A stretch of 64,000 bases of DNA from a virus. The notes below the pieces were generated by a model. It was given only the letters and a program-made list of their open reading frames with translations, made no database searches and was not told where the DNA came from. Location: IMG/VR virus record IMGVR_UViG_3300047388_000423, positions 1 through 64,000 of that record. The stretch is one strand, 5' to 3'. Below, in pieces: positions 24,226 through 34,187 of this stretch (position 1 is its first letter; each line of letters begins with the position of its first letter). A program made the position numbers and the translations under genes.

Positions 24226-25268
24226 TGCCAGTCGATTACGGCGAGGATTTCCTGCAGCGCATTGTCGGGGTGCACTGGCGTCGCAAGCCGGTGGGGAGAA
24301 AAGAAATTGTTTTTATTTATGCCGAACAGGAAGGCAACCAGCTGCATTATGTAAAATTCAAAAATAATGTGGATACCAGCCCGCAGATGCGCACCATAAG
24401 CCTGCCCGAACCGGCGTTGACGCCGCAGGATATTCGCGGTCCTCGGTTTGCGATCAACGGGAGTTCGTTCGCTTTTGTTGGTGGTGACGTCAATGTTCCC
24501 GATGTCAAAGTCGAACCGGTTTTTGTGCTTTGTGGTTCAAGCGTCAGTTACGTGACTGTCGACGATGGAGCGGGTAACATGATCGAGCTTCCTATTTATA
24601 AAGCCAGGATTTACCGCTCGACTGACGGCCTTAGCTGGAGCAAAGCCTTCGAAGATGCGACATCCGACCCTAGTGTAACGCATCTTGAAGCGATTAACGT
24701 TACGGCACTGGTTTGGGATCCGGCAGCAAAAACATTTTTTTACGATCAAAACAGAAACAGTAACGATCAGATTTTCAGTTCGTCGAACGGTTCAGGATGG
24801 GGGATGGTTTTGAGCAATCCCACTAACGGTGATCCAAACTATCGATCTCCGTTTGAAGCGCATTGCGAACATAATGTTTGTCTGGATGCCAGTAATCAGC
24901 ATGTGCCAGACGGGGTGATGTGGCAGGATCCCGAGCTTGCGCCTAATCACCAGCACAGGACCGTGGCCAAGCCATTCGCGCCACCGACAATTACCTATAT
25001 GAACGGAAGTATCGATTTCCTGAGCGGAACCAACACTGTTGTTGTCGAGCGAAACGACATCCTGAATACGATTAATGTTTCTATTCCAGGTGTCAGCAGC
25101 GTAACCGGCATTGCCGGGGCGGGCGGAGTGCTGCTGGCAGGCGGTTACACTGCTACGGAGTATGAATCTCCAGGTGCAGTGGCGTACTCGCTGAATCGTG
25201 GCGAAAGCTGGAATCCGCTGGCGACAACTCCGATCGGAGTGGTGACCATAGTTGCTGGATTGCTTTAG
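24225..25268 (+). CDS. Beta-propeller-like virion protein
   Basis: 347 aa. Repeated beta segments with Asp-box-like motifs (YRSTDGLSWSKAFED; SSSNGSGWGMVLSNP; YSLNRGESWNPLATT) are of the BNR/sialidase-like form S-x-D/N-x-G-x-x-W, seen in propellers that bind glycans. No catalytic residues identified. Its place between neck and ejection proteins suggests a host-surface contact protein. Confidence 0.6.
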   Translation: MPVDYGEDFLQRIVGVHWRRKPVGRKEIVFIYAEQEGNQLHYVKFKNNVDTSPQMRTISLPEPALTPQDIRGPRFAINGSSFAFVGGDVNVPDVKVEPVFVLCGSSVSYVTVDDGAGNMIELPIYKARIYRSTDGLSWSKAFEDATSDPSVTHLEAINVTALVWDPAAKTFFYDQNRNSNDQIFSSSNGSGWGMVLSNPTNGDPNYRSPFEAHCEHNVCLDASNQHVPDGVMWQDPELAPNHQHRTVAKPFAPPTITYMNGSIDFLSGTNTVVVERNDILNTINVSIPGVSSVTGIAGAGGVLLAGGYTATEYESPGAVAYSLNRGESWNPLATTPIGVVTIVAGLL

Positions 25269-25289
25269 TTGATCCTTTCTTTTGGCGCC

Positions 25290-25345
25290 AAGTAGGGAAC
25301 GGTCTTTTAAGCTTTTCTTAATGATTTTGTGCTTAGGCGGAAACT
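25290..25345 (+). promoter_or_regulatory. Possible promoter before ejection-protein genes
   Basis: The 100-bp gap after 25268 is AT-rich and contains CTTTTCTTAATGATTTTG and GTGCTTAGGCGG, which resemble the late-promoter copies at 4657 and 11493 in spacing and composition but less exactly. Tentative. Confidence 0.3.
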
Positions 25346-25369
25346 GGATGTTTTCGGGAGTTTTGCGAC

Positions 25370-26341
25370 ATGGCTGTAAACCTTACTCCTGGCTGGTATC
25401 CCGGCATTGGCACTCCGACCACTCATACAACTTCGTCGAGCTACACCGCGCCTTCCTTCGGTCAGAATGTCAACTTCTCCACCTCGTTTATTCCGGAATA
25501 TTCCCAGACCCCGATCCTGAACTCGATTGCCAAGTACTCTCAGCAGATGGCCCCGCAGGTCTACCAGTGGGGGATGGACCAGTTCAACAAGAACCAGGGC
25601 AACATCGACCAGATGATGAAGAATGCCCTGGCCTATGCCAGCCCGCAACGGGTTGCACAGGAAATGGGGATGGCGCAGTCGGGCGTGATGCAAGGCGCCG
25701 AAGCTGGCCGGCAGAGTGCGATTAGAGATCTGCAGAGCTATGGCATCGATCCGTCATCCGGTCGCTATGCCGGGCTGGATATGGCCAACCGGGTGATGAC
25801 GGGTGCCGCCGCTGCAGGTGCCGGCAACCAGCAGCGGATGGCGACCGAGGCGGCCGGCAATGCTTTGCAGCAACAGGCGATCCAGGCCAGCAACGCCAAC
25901 GTTGCGACCGGCTACGGTGCCTCCAACGCCATGAACCAGTTGCTCGGCACTGGCATGTCGCTGAAATACGACCCGCTGGGCACGGTGTCGATGGGTTCGG
26001 GGTTTAACTATAGTGGAGGAGGCGGCAGTACTAGTACCTCTCAAACCCATCCGTCAGGCTATGGCGAAGGCATTGCGGCACCGGGCGGTAGTGGGGGTCT
26101 GCATCTGGCCGCAGGCGGCGACGTCCCCGACGAACTCAGCAAATCTAACGGCGGCAAGGTTGACGACGTCCCTGCCAGCCTGACCGCCGGCGAGTTCATC
26201 ATCCCCAAAGACATCGTGCAGTGGAAGGGCCAGGAGTTCTTCTACAAGCTGATGGCGCAGGCGCGGAAGATGCGCGCAATGGGAGATAGTGGCGGCGGTG
26301 GCAGCGATGAACCGGCCCAGCTTGGTTATGGAGCAGCATGA
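25370..26341 (+). CDS. Putative DNA ejection (internal virion) protein A
   Basis: 323 aa. Helical N-terminal half rich in Gln/Ala/Met (SIAKYSQQMAPQVYQWGMDQ; NQQRMATEAAGNALQQQAIQ) and a glycine-rich C-terminus ending in a positively charged helix (QEFFYKLMAQARKMRAMGDS). The segment VPASLTAGEFIIPKDIVQWK is one I recognise from ejection-type proteins of many podovirus-like phages. Overlaps the next gene by 4 nt. Confidence 0.6.
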   Translation: MAVNLTPGWYPGIGTPTTHTTSSSYTAPSFGQNVNFSTSFIPEYSQTPILNSIAKYSQQMAPQVYQWGMDQFNKNQGNIDQMMKNALAYASPQRVAQEMGMAQSGVMQGAEAGRQSAIRDLQSYGIDPSSGRYAGLDMANRVMTGAAAAGAGNQQRMATEAAGNALQQQAIQASNANVATGYGASNAMNQLLGTGMSLKYDPLGTVSMGSGFNYSGGGGSTSTSQTHPSGYGEGIAAPGGSGGLHLAAGGDVPDELSKSNGGKVDDVPASLTAGEFIIPKDIVQWKGQEFFYKLMAQARKMRAMGDSGGGGSDEPAQLGYGAA

Positions 26342-29300
26342 TGCGCCACCAACGTCCAGCCAGTTTCGGCAGCAAGATGCGTACTGGTTATGCCCAAGGC
26401 GGCGTGGCTAACACCAATCAAGACAATCAATACGCCGGGATTGATCCCAGTGCCGATGATACCGTCAAGGGCGACACCGCGGCCAACTGGACCCCGGAAG
26501 CCTACCAGGCCTGGCTGCAGAAACAGCAGCAAGGCTACGCCGTTGGCGGCATGGTGCGGCAGAATTTCCGGCGTGGCGGCGGAGTACCCAGCGATCCCGA
26601 ACAAAAGGCTGCAGAGGGCTGGGGCTTATCGGCGGATGAACGAAAAGCGCTGATGTTAAAGCATCAGGATTACGTTAATACGCATCCCGTACCGTATGAC
26701 CCAAGCTATGACGATTATGATCCGAGATTGGGCACCAGTGTTACTCACGGGACCAATCAGGCGCTTGGCGGTGCCGGAAGCAATCCCAGCAGCCCGGCTT
26801 CTGTTCGAAACCTCGCCGATACCATTGGCGCCGGTGCTGGATATGCCAGGGGTGGTGCGGTAGCTCGTATCGGATATGCCGATGGCGGCGAGGTTATCGA
26901 CGAGAGTGCGGGTCTCGATCTAGCCCGAGAGCAGGAACGGCGTGCCGGGGAAATGGCGGCACGACGGGCGGAAGAACAGGCAGCGGAACGGCAGCAGCAG
27001 GAGGAGGCCCGTCGTTCTCCGAGGACTTTGGCTGACGATACGGCTGCGGCCCAACCGGATGTCGCAACACCGCGGGAAGAGCGCATTACTGGTCCTTCCG
27101 ACCTGCCGGTTGCACTCAGCGCAGCCCCACAGGCGCCACCTCCTGTAGAGAATCCTGTAAAGGATGCGCTGGCCCACGCCCATAGAATGTATGGGCTTGA
27201 TGTCCCATTGGAGTCGATCACCGCTGGAAGTAGTGCCGGACAACTGGCAGCAGGGGCCCTTAGACGTACGGCGGGTTATGCGGCTGGTGCTTTAGAACGT
27301 GGGGCTGGTACTGCCGGTTTTGGATCGGATATTGCCTCTCCGGCCGTATCTGGCGAGGCCATGCGAGAAAAATTAGCCGCCTATGTCCGGGGCGATCATG
27401 CGGTGCCGCCTCAAGTGTTGGACCAGCATCTGCAGCAGACCGCAGCTACCAATCCACAAGCCAGTCCAGCCGAGGTCGCGGTTAAGGCAGTGACCGACGA
27501 AAAACTCGATCCGGATCAGAAGGCTGGTTTGTTGGGCGGCATGAGCCAGCGCTATCAATTGCACAATGCTATGGCCCAAGGTGCCCTGGCTCACGGTGAC
27601 GTGGCGAGCGCGATGCGATTGGCTCAGGAGTCGCACAACCATGTGCCGGATGGCCAGAACCTGTCGTTCCGGCAGGAAGGTGACAGGATCATCGCCACGG
27701 TGGATCCGCTCGGCAACAGGCCGCCGGTCTCCTATGCCATGACCATGCAGCAATTCCACGACTACCTGGTCGGACCAGGCACCCTATTCGACCACGTCGT
27801 GGTGAATGGGGTCCAGAAGAACCTGGAGATTGCTTCCAGAGGTGCAGCTCCGGCTGGAACGACGGTGGGAGCGGCGAGAGGCCAGCCGGCGACGGGCTAT
27901 AGCCAAGTGGATATGGCACAGGCTCGACAGAACCTGGAGCGAGCCACGGCGCCAGCCGAAGCCACGGCGCCAGTGGATACTGTCGGTGGAGTGGGCTATC
28001 GACAGGAGCAGCCCGCTCAACGCAGCGCCAATGGCGACACCATCTACGCCGACGGCAGCGTACTGACTGCTACCGGTGAAATGATTCCTGCAGCCCGGGC
28101 CCGTGACATGGGCATCAAGCCCGGTACGGAGGCGGGAAATATAGAGCCTCCAGGAACCTATAAAGAAGAGCGGACAATGCTCAGATCGCTACCGAAAACA
28201 GGTACGAGAGAAGTAAATAGACCGGCGACGGGCGTCTTTGGCGATCCTCGCAGATACAATCCCGCTGAAGAGCCCGCTGGAAGAGGCAGCATTCAGGCTC
28301 GTGTGGCGGCCGCGACCAACAGCAGCCGGGTTGATGAGCTGGGCAACTTCCTGACCCCGGACACTGCGGCGCCCGGCGGCATGCCGAAGCAGGCCATCGA
28401 GCGTTATGGTGCCGGAAAAGACGATCTCAGGATCGATCCGCGAGGCTTTGCCACTGTCCCGCGCGAAGAGATAGAGCGGCAGCAGTTGGATTATGCCGCG
28501 AAGACTGGCTACAAGCCGTGGGATCCGAAACCAGTGGTCGATCGCAATACCGGCGAAGTGCTGTTTGGCCGGCAGGACAAGTATGGCCGCTGGCCGGAGC
28601 AGCAGGCAGCAGAGGGCGCGCGGCCATGGGAACCTTGGATGGGGCGTGGAGGGTACACGCCCAACCCGCAATATCGCGGTGAAGGACCGGGTTACATTAC
28701 TCCCCCATCACCTAACGCCACAGGACCTGGAACCTTCACAGATACAAGAGGTGATTACGGCGAGAAGGGCAGGGCTGTCACGGTGCCGATAGATCGAACT
28801 CCGGGATCGATCTTGCGAGCGCCGGCGGGGCGCGAACAAACGACGCCGCCACCTCTGGCCGGCGACAATTCAGTACAAGCCAGGGCTGCGCGTCTAACAG
28901 GAACTCGTGGCGGCAAGGAATATCAGGCGGCAGTGGACCACTACGAAGCCCTGGATCAGAAATACGAGGAGCTGGCGTCCAAGGAACGTACTGGTGAAAA
29001 CACCGCTCAGACCCGGCAGGACATTGCAAATCTTCAGGCTGCGAGCCGACAGAAAGTAGCGGAAACTCAAGTTGCCGGCCGACAGGGTGTAGCTGAAACT
29101 CAAGTTGCCGGCCGGCAGACGCTGCAAGAGCAAAGAGATCGAGCACACGCCGAGCGGCAGCAAAACTGGATCAATTTCCGGCAGGACAATACCGCGCAGC
29201 AAATTGCCCAGAGAGTATTGACTGCTCGCGAGCAGTTGGCTGTGAAGATGTACGACACCTACATTGCCAGCGGTCAAACCCCACCGCCCGAGGCCACTGC

Positions 29301-29568
29301 CGCAGCTCAGAAGCTGATTGCTGCGGTCAACGTCGCCGGTTATCAGGCGCCCGCGTTACCCCATGCCGAAATCGGAGCTGCGACAAGTCAGGCCGCGGGA
29401 AGATCCGCATCCGGCCTGGCTACGCCGGTGCCAGGTCAGGCAGCACCAGCCGCTCCGGCGGCCACAACACAAGCTCCGGTCAGGGTTCAGTCGATTGACG
29501 AAGCGCGCAAACTACCAAGCGGCACTGCAATTATTCTGCCGGATGGGTCACCTGGAAAGGTACCCTGA
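26338..29568 (+). CDS. Putative ejection protein B, large low-complexity
   Basis: 1076 aa, low in hydrophobic core and rich in Gly/Ala/Gln/Arg. Short GGxx motifs recur at the N-terminus (YAQGGVAN, YAVGGMVR, YARGGAVA, YADGGEVI), spaced like a disordered spacer. A repetitive middle (AETQVAGRQGVAETQVAGRQ) contains near-identical AETQVAGRQ units. Such elongated cargo proteins are packed in the head and released with DNA in podoviruses. No lytic transglycosylase motif seen. Assigned by position and composition. Confidence 0.5.
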   Translation: MMRHQRPASFGSKMRTGYAQGGVANTNQDNQYAGIDPSADDTVKGDTAANWTPEAYQAWLQKQQQGYAVGGMVRQNFRRGGGVPSDPEQKAAEGWGLSADERKALMLKHQDYVNTHPVPYDPSYDDYDPRLGTSVTHGTNQALGGAGSNPSSPASVRNLADTIGAGAGYARGGAVARIGYADGGEVIDESAGLDLAREQERRAGEMAARRAEEQAAERQQQEEARRSPRTLADDTAAAQPDVATPREERITGPSDLPVALSAAPQAPPPVENPVKDALAHAHRMYGLDVPLESITAGSSAGQLAAGALRRTAGYAAGALERGAGTAGFGSDIASPAVSGEAMREKLAAYVRGDHAVPPQVLDQHLQQTAATNPQASPAEVAVKAVTDEKLDPDQKAGLLGGMSQRYQLHNAMAQGALAHGDVASAMRLAQESHNHVPDGQNLSFRQEGDRIIATVDPLGNRPPVSYAMTMQQFHDYLVGPGTLFDHVVVNGVQKNLEIASRGAAPAGTTVGAARGQPATGYSQVDMAQARQNLERATAPAEATAPVDTVGGVGYRQEQPAQRSANGDTIYADGSVLTATGEMIPAARARDMGIKPGTEAGNIEPPGTYKEERTMLRSLPKTGTREVNRPATGVFGDPRRYNPAEEPAGRGSIQARVAAATNSSRVDELGNFLTPDTAAPGGMPKQAIERYGAGKDDLRIDPRGFATVPREEIERQQLDYAAKTGYKPWDPKPVVDRNTGEVLFGRQDKYGRWPEQQAAEGARPWEPWMGRGGYTPNPQYRGEGPGYITPPSPNATGPGTFTDTRGDYGEKGRAVTVPIDRTPGSILRAPAGREQTTPPPLAGDNSVQARAARLTGTRGGKEYQAAVDHYEALDQKYEELASKERTGENTAQTRQDIANLQAASRQKVAETQVAGRQGVAETQVAGRQTLQEQRDRAHAERQQNWINFRQDNTAQQIAQRVLTAREQLAVKMYDTYIASGQTPPPEATAAAQKLIAAVNVAGYQAPALPHAEIGAATSQAAGRSASGLATPVPGQAAPAAPAATTQAPVRVQSIDEARKLPSGTAIILPDGSPGKVP

Positions 29569-32500
29569 TGGACGACGGCTGGGACGAATTTCGAGTACAA
29601 GAACCAATAGAACCGCCGCCTCCTCTTCCGACTGCTCAGGATGAGTGGGCGGCATTCCGTACTGCTCCGGTAGCCGCTCCGGCTGCTCAGGATGAGTGGG
29701 CGGCATTTCGTACCGCTGCTCCAAAACCTGCGCCTGCGGATGAGTGGGCAACGTTTCGCACCCAGCAACCCACGAAACAAGAACCGGCACCGGAAGCCGA
29801 GGGTACCCTCGGTACCATCACGCGCAAGGTGGCTCATAACGTTCTGCCTACGCTAGCGGCCATAGGTACTGGCGTGGTTACGTCACCGGCAGGACCGTGG
29901 GTCGCAGTCCCGGCAGCGATCGCTGCCTTCTGGGGGACGTCGGAAGCGCAAGAACGGGGACTCAAGGCTCTTGGATACAGTGATGAACATCAGATGGCGA
30001 TCAATGCCAAAACCAATCCGAAATCGGATATCGCCGCCGATGTTCTGACGGCAGCAGCGCCGTTCGGCGTCGGACCCAAGCTTGCGTTGGGTCAACGGGC
30101 ACTGGGCGCCGCTATTGGAACGGGCCTGGAAGGGGTCGGGCAATATCAGAAGGGAGAACTCGATCCTACTCGCCTTGCCGCCGCTGCAGGGACCGGACTT
30201 CTGTTCAACCAGCCAAGAGCCTTCACCCAGAAATTTGAGAGCGCCGTAGGCGCCGTTGCTGGACGAGTCACCAATCGTCCCGAGCTTTGGCAGCAACCTC
30301 AGCCGCATGGCTCACCTGGACCGGAGTCATCGGTCGGGATTGCCGAGCAGGCAACGCCGGCAACTACGGCGGAAAGCCAGACGGGCGATCCACAGAATAA
30401 GGTGACCCGCAGCGAACGCGACTATCCGGCAGCAGGTATCGAGCCAGCCGCGCCTGGTGGTGGAGTTCACGTCGGCGACGTCGATCCGACCTTAAAGGCT
30501 GCGCTGGATGCCAAAACAGCCGACACAGCGCCACCGGCAGCGGAAGCACCTCCGATTGCGGAACCACAGCGCCCGCCCATGATGGCACCGGCGGAGGACG
30601 CACGAGTGATGCCAGAGATGGCAGCTCCCACAACGCCGCGTGAAGCCATCGAACAGCGCGCGCCCAGAACTGAAGCGGAGGAGACAGCTCCGCCACCGGC
30701 CGGCACCGCAGTCGGCAAGGTCGGTGATTTCACGATCCTGCGTGAAACCGGTCCGCAGGGTAAATCAAATTGGCATGCGATCGACCCTGAAACCGGCCAG
30801 CCGATCCATGACGAGCCGTTCACTTCCCGGCAACAGGCAGCCAATGCCGCCCATGACGAGATCCAGCGCCGGCGGACGATCCCGGAAGAGGAGCTGGGAC
30901 CGGAAGGGACACCTACATCCGTCGGTGCTGCCGCGGCTCCGCCGCCCGGCGCTCCGCTGGTAACTCAACCGTCGCTGCGGGCCAGGCTGACGGAGAGTGT
31001 CCGGACTGGCATCGACAATCTCCTCGATGTCGGCCGCAGCATCGGTCGTGATTTGCAAATGAAGATCGCGCCAATGGCGACGGGGTCCGGGGAGGCCATG
31101 ACCCTCGTCAAGGATCACGCCAATCTGAACCGCCGGATCGATACCGAATGGTTGGCTCATGACCATTATCTGGAGCGGACATTCAGCCCAGAAGATCGCA
31201 AGAACATGTGGCGTGCCGCCGATGAAGAGAACAGCATGCGACAGCGCGGTGAAGTCAACGAACACATGGGGATTGCCAGGCTGACGCCCGAGCAACGTGC
31301 AGCGGTTGAGTCATTCCAACCCAAGGCTCGCGAACTCTGGGAACAGGCGCGGAAAGCCGGCATGGTCGGAGAGGAAGCGGAGGGACTGCCGTATTACACC
31401 CCGCGCATCCTGATGAATATCGCGGAGCGGGAAGGCGGGCCTCGCACACTCGACCAGCGCGGCGGCTTGAGCACCACGTCTTCAGGATTGAAGCGCCGCA
31501 AGTACATGGAGGCGGAAGAGACCGAAGCCGCCGCCAAGGCCAAATTCGGCGAGCAGGCCGAGATCGCACAAGATATTCGCACCATGCCGCTGGCGCTGGC
31601 GCAGATGGAAAAAGCCATCGCCGGTCGGCAACTGATCAACAAGATCAAGGAGACCAGTAAAATAACCGGCGAACCGGCAGTTGTCGAAGGACACAACCCC
31701 GGAGAAGGCTGGTTTCATATCAACCATCCAGCGTTCTTCACGTCGCGTCCGAGATTTGAAACGGTCGAGGGCAAAAAAATTCCGTTGCTCGACCAGGATG
31801 GCAGCCTGATATTCGACAGGGTGCCGCTTTGGGTCCGCGGCGATTTCGAAGGACCGCTCAAATCATTTATGACTGGGGAGATCGGCAAGACTTACAAAGC
31901 GATGATGGATCTCAAGGGCCAGACCATGTCGGTCGTCATGTATTCGCCGATGATCCATAACATGGTGGAGTTTGGCCGAGCATTCCCGGCAGCCCCAGGG
32001 AAGGTCGCAACCTTTCGAATTTATTTCGAGGGTAATGCTGCCAAGCAAGGCCGGCCGTATGACGGTACGCTCCGATATATGTACGACCATCTATTCACCG
32101 ATAAACATCAGATCCCGAAAACCGCATCGCCGACGATGCTGGAAGCCGTCGATGCCGGCCTGGTGCCGATCGGCAAGCGGTTCTTCAATCAAGAAATCTC
32201 CTCGATCATGGAGCAGCCGAACCTCACGCCTGGCCGGTCGTTGACTGCCAAGATATTGGGTCTCGTTCCTGACTTGTTTGATCCCCGCGCCGGCGACGCC
32301 GTCAAACGCTCGATCGATCGTATGGGGGATATCTGGCACAACACATTGTTGTGGGATCGTATCGGCGATCTGCAGATGGGGCTGTACGTCAATGTCCGTG
32401 ATGCGGCGATAAAAGACGGTCATATGCCAATCGTTGCCCAGCGCATGGCTGCGCACATCGCCAACCGCTATGCCGGTGCGCTGCCGAAGGAAGCAATGTC

Positions 32501-33566
32501 GGCTTCGGCGCAAAAGATCGCCAATATGACTCTGTTTTCGCGCTCGTTTACTCTGGGCAACATCGGCGTGATGAAGGATGCGTTCACCGGCCTGCCACGC
32601 GATGTACAGGCACAGATCGCCCGTGACATCGGCACCACCGATCCACGAGCTGCGGATTTCGCCAAGTCGATGGCGCGGCGAAAAGCGATTGCCGTTGTCG
32701 CGCTCGACGTTGGGCTGATGTACGTCATGAACTCGCTGCTGCAAAGCGGTGCCAATACGCTGCTGGGTGACAAATCGATAGGCGAAGAAGCGCAAGGCTA
32801 TGTGCGTCGGTTCAATGATTTGATGCAGCGTGTAAAGGAGAGTCCATCGACCGTCCTGCAGCCGTTTTCAATGGCCGAGTCACTGTCCTCCACGGCTGAG
32901 AACGAACCTGGTAAGCAGGACCGCATCATGGTTGGCAAGACCAAGGAGGGTCAGGCGATCTATGCCCGCAATCCGGTCGGCAAGATCGGTGAAGAATTTA
33001 CCGGATGGTTGGCACATCCCGCCGCCAAGCTTCAGTCAAAACTCAGCACGACCGTCAGGCCGATCTGGCAGATCCTGGATAACGACAAGGGATTTGGCCG
33101 CAAGGTCTACGATCCGCACCCCGATACGATAGCAAAATATGCCGGAGTTATCGGGAATATTGCCAAGCATTTCATTGCTGCGCAAACACCGGAAGGCGCG
33201 CTCACTGCCACCAAGGAGCTTTTAACTGGGCAGGGCGATAAGCTCAGCGCCGCCCAGGCACTTGCCCCGTTTACCGGTGTGACAGTCAGCAAGGGGCATC
33301 CGGGCGGTCCGGCTGCAGGGGAACTGGCGCGCGTGAAGGAAAACCAGGATTTCATCAAACAACAGGCAATGCCGGAAATCCGAAAACTGGTTCAGTCCGG
33401 CAATCAGGCCAAAGCCCGTGAAATGATGAATGACCTGAAGATCCCGTTTGGTGAGCAGAAATTTATCCTTAATCCGCACATCACGCCACGACAGGTACGA
33501 ACCATGAACCGACTGGGTACACCTGAACAGCAGGAGCGTTTCCGGCGGGCGCGAGAAGGGGGTTGA
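29568..33566 (+). CDS. Putative ejection protein C, large, with DEWAAFRT repeats
   Basis: 1332 aa, the largest gene. The N-terminus has four spaced copies of a (D)EWAAFRT-like motif: GWDEFRV, DEWAAFRT, DEWAAFRT, DEWATFRT at residues about 3, 24, 42 and 57, separated by Pro-rich linkers. A helical body begins near 470 (DNLLDVGRSIGRDLQMKIAP; LTPEQRAAVESFQPKARELW) with MGLYVNVRDAAIKDGHMPIV further on. Repeated short motifs at the end of a cargo protein look like docking tags to a partner. Probable internal virion protein; function inferred. Confidence 0.55.
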   Translation: MDDGWDEFRVQEPIEPPPPLPTAQDEWAAFRTAPVAAPAAQDEWAAFRTAAPKPAPADEWATFRTQQPTKQEPAPEAEGTLGTITRKVAHNVLPTLAAIGTGVVTSPAGPWVAVPAAIAAFWGTSEAQERGLKALGYSDEHQMAINAKTNPKSDIAADVLTAAAPFGVGPKLALGQRALGAAIGTGLEGVGQYQKGELDPTRLAAAAGTGLLFNQPRAFTQKFESAVGAVAGRVTNRPELWQQPQPHGSPGPESSVGIAEQATPATTAESQTGDPQNKVTRSERDYPAAGIEPAAPGGGVHVGDVDPTLKAALDAKTADTAPPAAEAPPIAEPQRPPMMAPAEDARVMPEMAAPTTPREAIEQRAPRTEAEETAPPPAGTAVGKVGDFTILRETGPQGKSNWHAIDPETGQPIHDEPFTSRQQAANAAHDEIQRRRTIPEEELGPEGTPTSVGAAAAPPPGAPLVTQPSLRARLTESVRTGIDNLLDVGRSIGRDLQMKIAPMATGSGEAMTLVKDHANLNRRIDTEWLAHDHYLERTFSPEDRKNMWRAADEENSMRQRGEVNEHMGIARLTPEQRAAVESFQPKARELWEQARKAGMVGEEAEGLPYYTPRILMNIAEREGGPRTLDQRGGLSTTSSGLKRRKYMEAEETEAAAKAKFGEQAEIAQDIRTMPLALAQMEKAIAGRQLINKIKETSKITGEPAVVEGHNPGEGWFHINHPAFFTSRPRFETVEGKKIPLLDQDGSLIFDRVPLWVRGDFEGPLKSFMTGEIGKTYKAMMDLKGQTMSVVMYSPMIHNMVEFGRAFPAAPGKVATFRIYFEGNAAKQGRPYDGTLRYMYDHLFTDKHQIPKTASPTMLEAVDAGLVPIGKRFFNQEISSIMEQPNLTPGRSLTAKILGLVPDLFDPRAGDAVKRSIDRMGDIWHNTLLWDRIGDLQMGLYVNVRDAAIKDGHMPIVAQRMAAHIANRYAGALPKEAMSASAQKIANMTLFSRSFTLGNIGVMKDAFTGLPRDVQAQIARDIGTTDPRAADFAKSMARRKAIAVVALDVGLMYVMNSLLQSGANTLLGDKSIGEEAQGYVRRFNDLMQRVKESPSTVLQPFSMAESLSSTAENEPGKQDRIMVGKTKEGQAIYARNPVGKIGEEFTGWLAHPAAKLQSKLSTTVRPIWQILDNDKGFGRKVYDPHPDTIAKYAGVIGNIAKHFIAAQTPEGALTATKELLTGQGDKLSAAQALAPFTGVTVSKGHPGGPAAGELARVKENQDFIKQQAMPEIRKLVQSGNQAKAREMMNDLKIPFGEQKFILNPHITPRQVRTMNRLGTPEQQERFRRAREGG

Positions 33567-33567
33567 T

Positions 33568-33780
33568 ATGGCTGCTATGGCAATACAACTTTTGTGGTTG
33601 TTAATCGGGGCGATCATTTTGGCGGGAGTGATCTGGCTGGTGCTTTACGGAATAAAACAATTCATCACGCCCATACCAGAAAGACTTGAACAGGGAATTT
33701 GGTTTATCTTTCTGCTTCTGATCATCATCTATGCGATCGCTGCTTTTGTAAGCGGTGGCGTTCCACATCCCTTTCGATAA
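33568..33780 (+). CDS. Two-TM small membrane protein, possible second holin
   Basis: 70 aa with two hydrophobic segments (LWLLIGAIILAGVIWLVLYG and IWFIFLLLIIIYAIAAFVSG) joined by a short polar loop, close in form to small membrane proteins that occur late in phage operons. It starts 1 nt after the ejection gene. A holin or holin antagonist is possible; position far from the endolysin argues for caution. Confidence 0.6.
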   Translation: MAAMAIQLLWLLIGAIILAGVIWLVLYGIKQFITPIPERLEQGIWFIFLLLIIIYAIAAFVSGGVPHPFR

Positions 33781-33790
33781 GGAATCCCAA

Positions 33791-33847
33791 GTGGAGCCGT
33801 TGCCGCCTCATCTGCCGCCGCCACCTAGTATCTGCAAGGGATGCTAG
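33791..33847 (+). CDS. Possible 18-aa Pro/Cys mini-protein
   Basis: GTG 33791 to TAG 33847 encodes MEPLPPHLPPPPSICKGC, 3 nt before the next Cys-rich gene. The CxxC ending and tight spacing make it a candidate, but length gives no statistical support. Confidence 0.25.
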   Translation: MEPLPPHLPPPPSICKGC

Positions 33848-33850
33848 ACC

Positions 33851-34042
33851 GTGAAGAAACTGTCGCACGAAAAAGTCGACTACCGGTTGTCCACGTTCAA
33901 GACAAAGCGATGCGGTACCTGCAGCATGTACATTGCCAAAATTCCGCTGGACTGCACCTTGGTGGAGCAGCCGATCCGTCCAGCAGACGTCTGTAATCGG
34001 TTTCAGCCGAAGAAGGGAGCCGCCAATGCCGAACGTGAGTGA
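33851..34042 (+). CDS. Small four-cysteine protein
   Basis: 63 aa from GTG 33851. Four Cys in the pattern CGTC...C...C ([20 protein letters not shown], then PADVCNRF), consistent with a single metal or Fe-S site. Related small CxxC proteins recur in rhizobial phages. Overlaps the next gene by 17 nt. Role unknown. Confidence 0.6.
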   Translation: MKKLSHEKVDYRLSTFKTKRCGTCSMYIAKIPLDCTLVEQPIRPADVCNRFQPKKGAANAERE

Positions 34043-34187
34043 AAGCCAGAGGCGCGCGATGGCCGCTGCTGCGCGGGGGAAATCAACCTTAGACATCCCG
34101 CAGAAGGTGGGGAAAGAATTCATGAAAGCAGACAAGGGCGGGAAGCTTCCGCCGAAGGCTCCGAAGAAGAAAGGATCTTCGAAATGA
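34026..34187 (+). CDS. Small basic protein (DUF-type)
   Basis: 53 aa from ATG 34026. N-terminus [16 protein letters not shown] and basic C-terminus ([16 protein letters not shown]) match a small protein family I recognise from phages (SxxQRRAMxAAAxGKS). Overlaps the next gene (ATGA). Possible DNA or RNA binder. Confidence 0.65.
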   Translation: MPNVSESQRRAMAAAARGKSTLDIPQKVGKEFMKADKGGKLPPKAPKKKGSSK

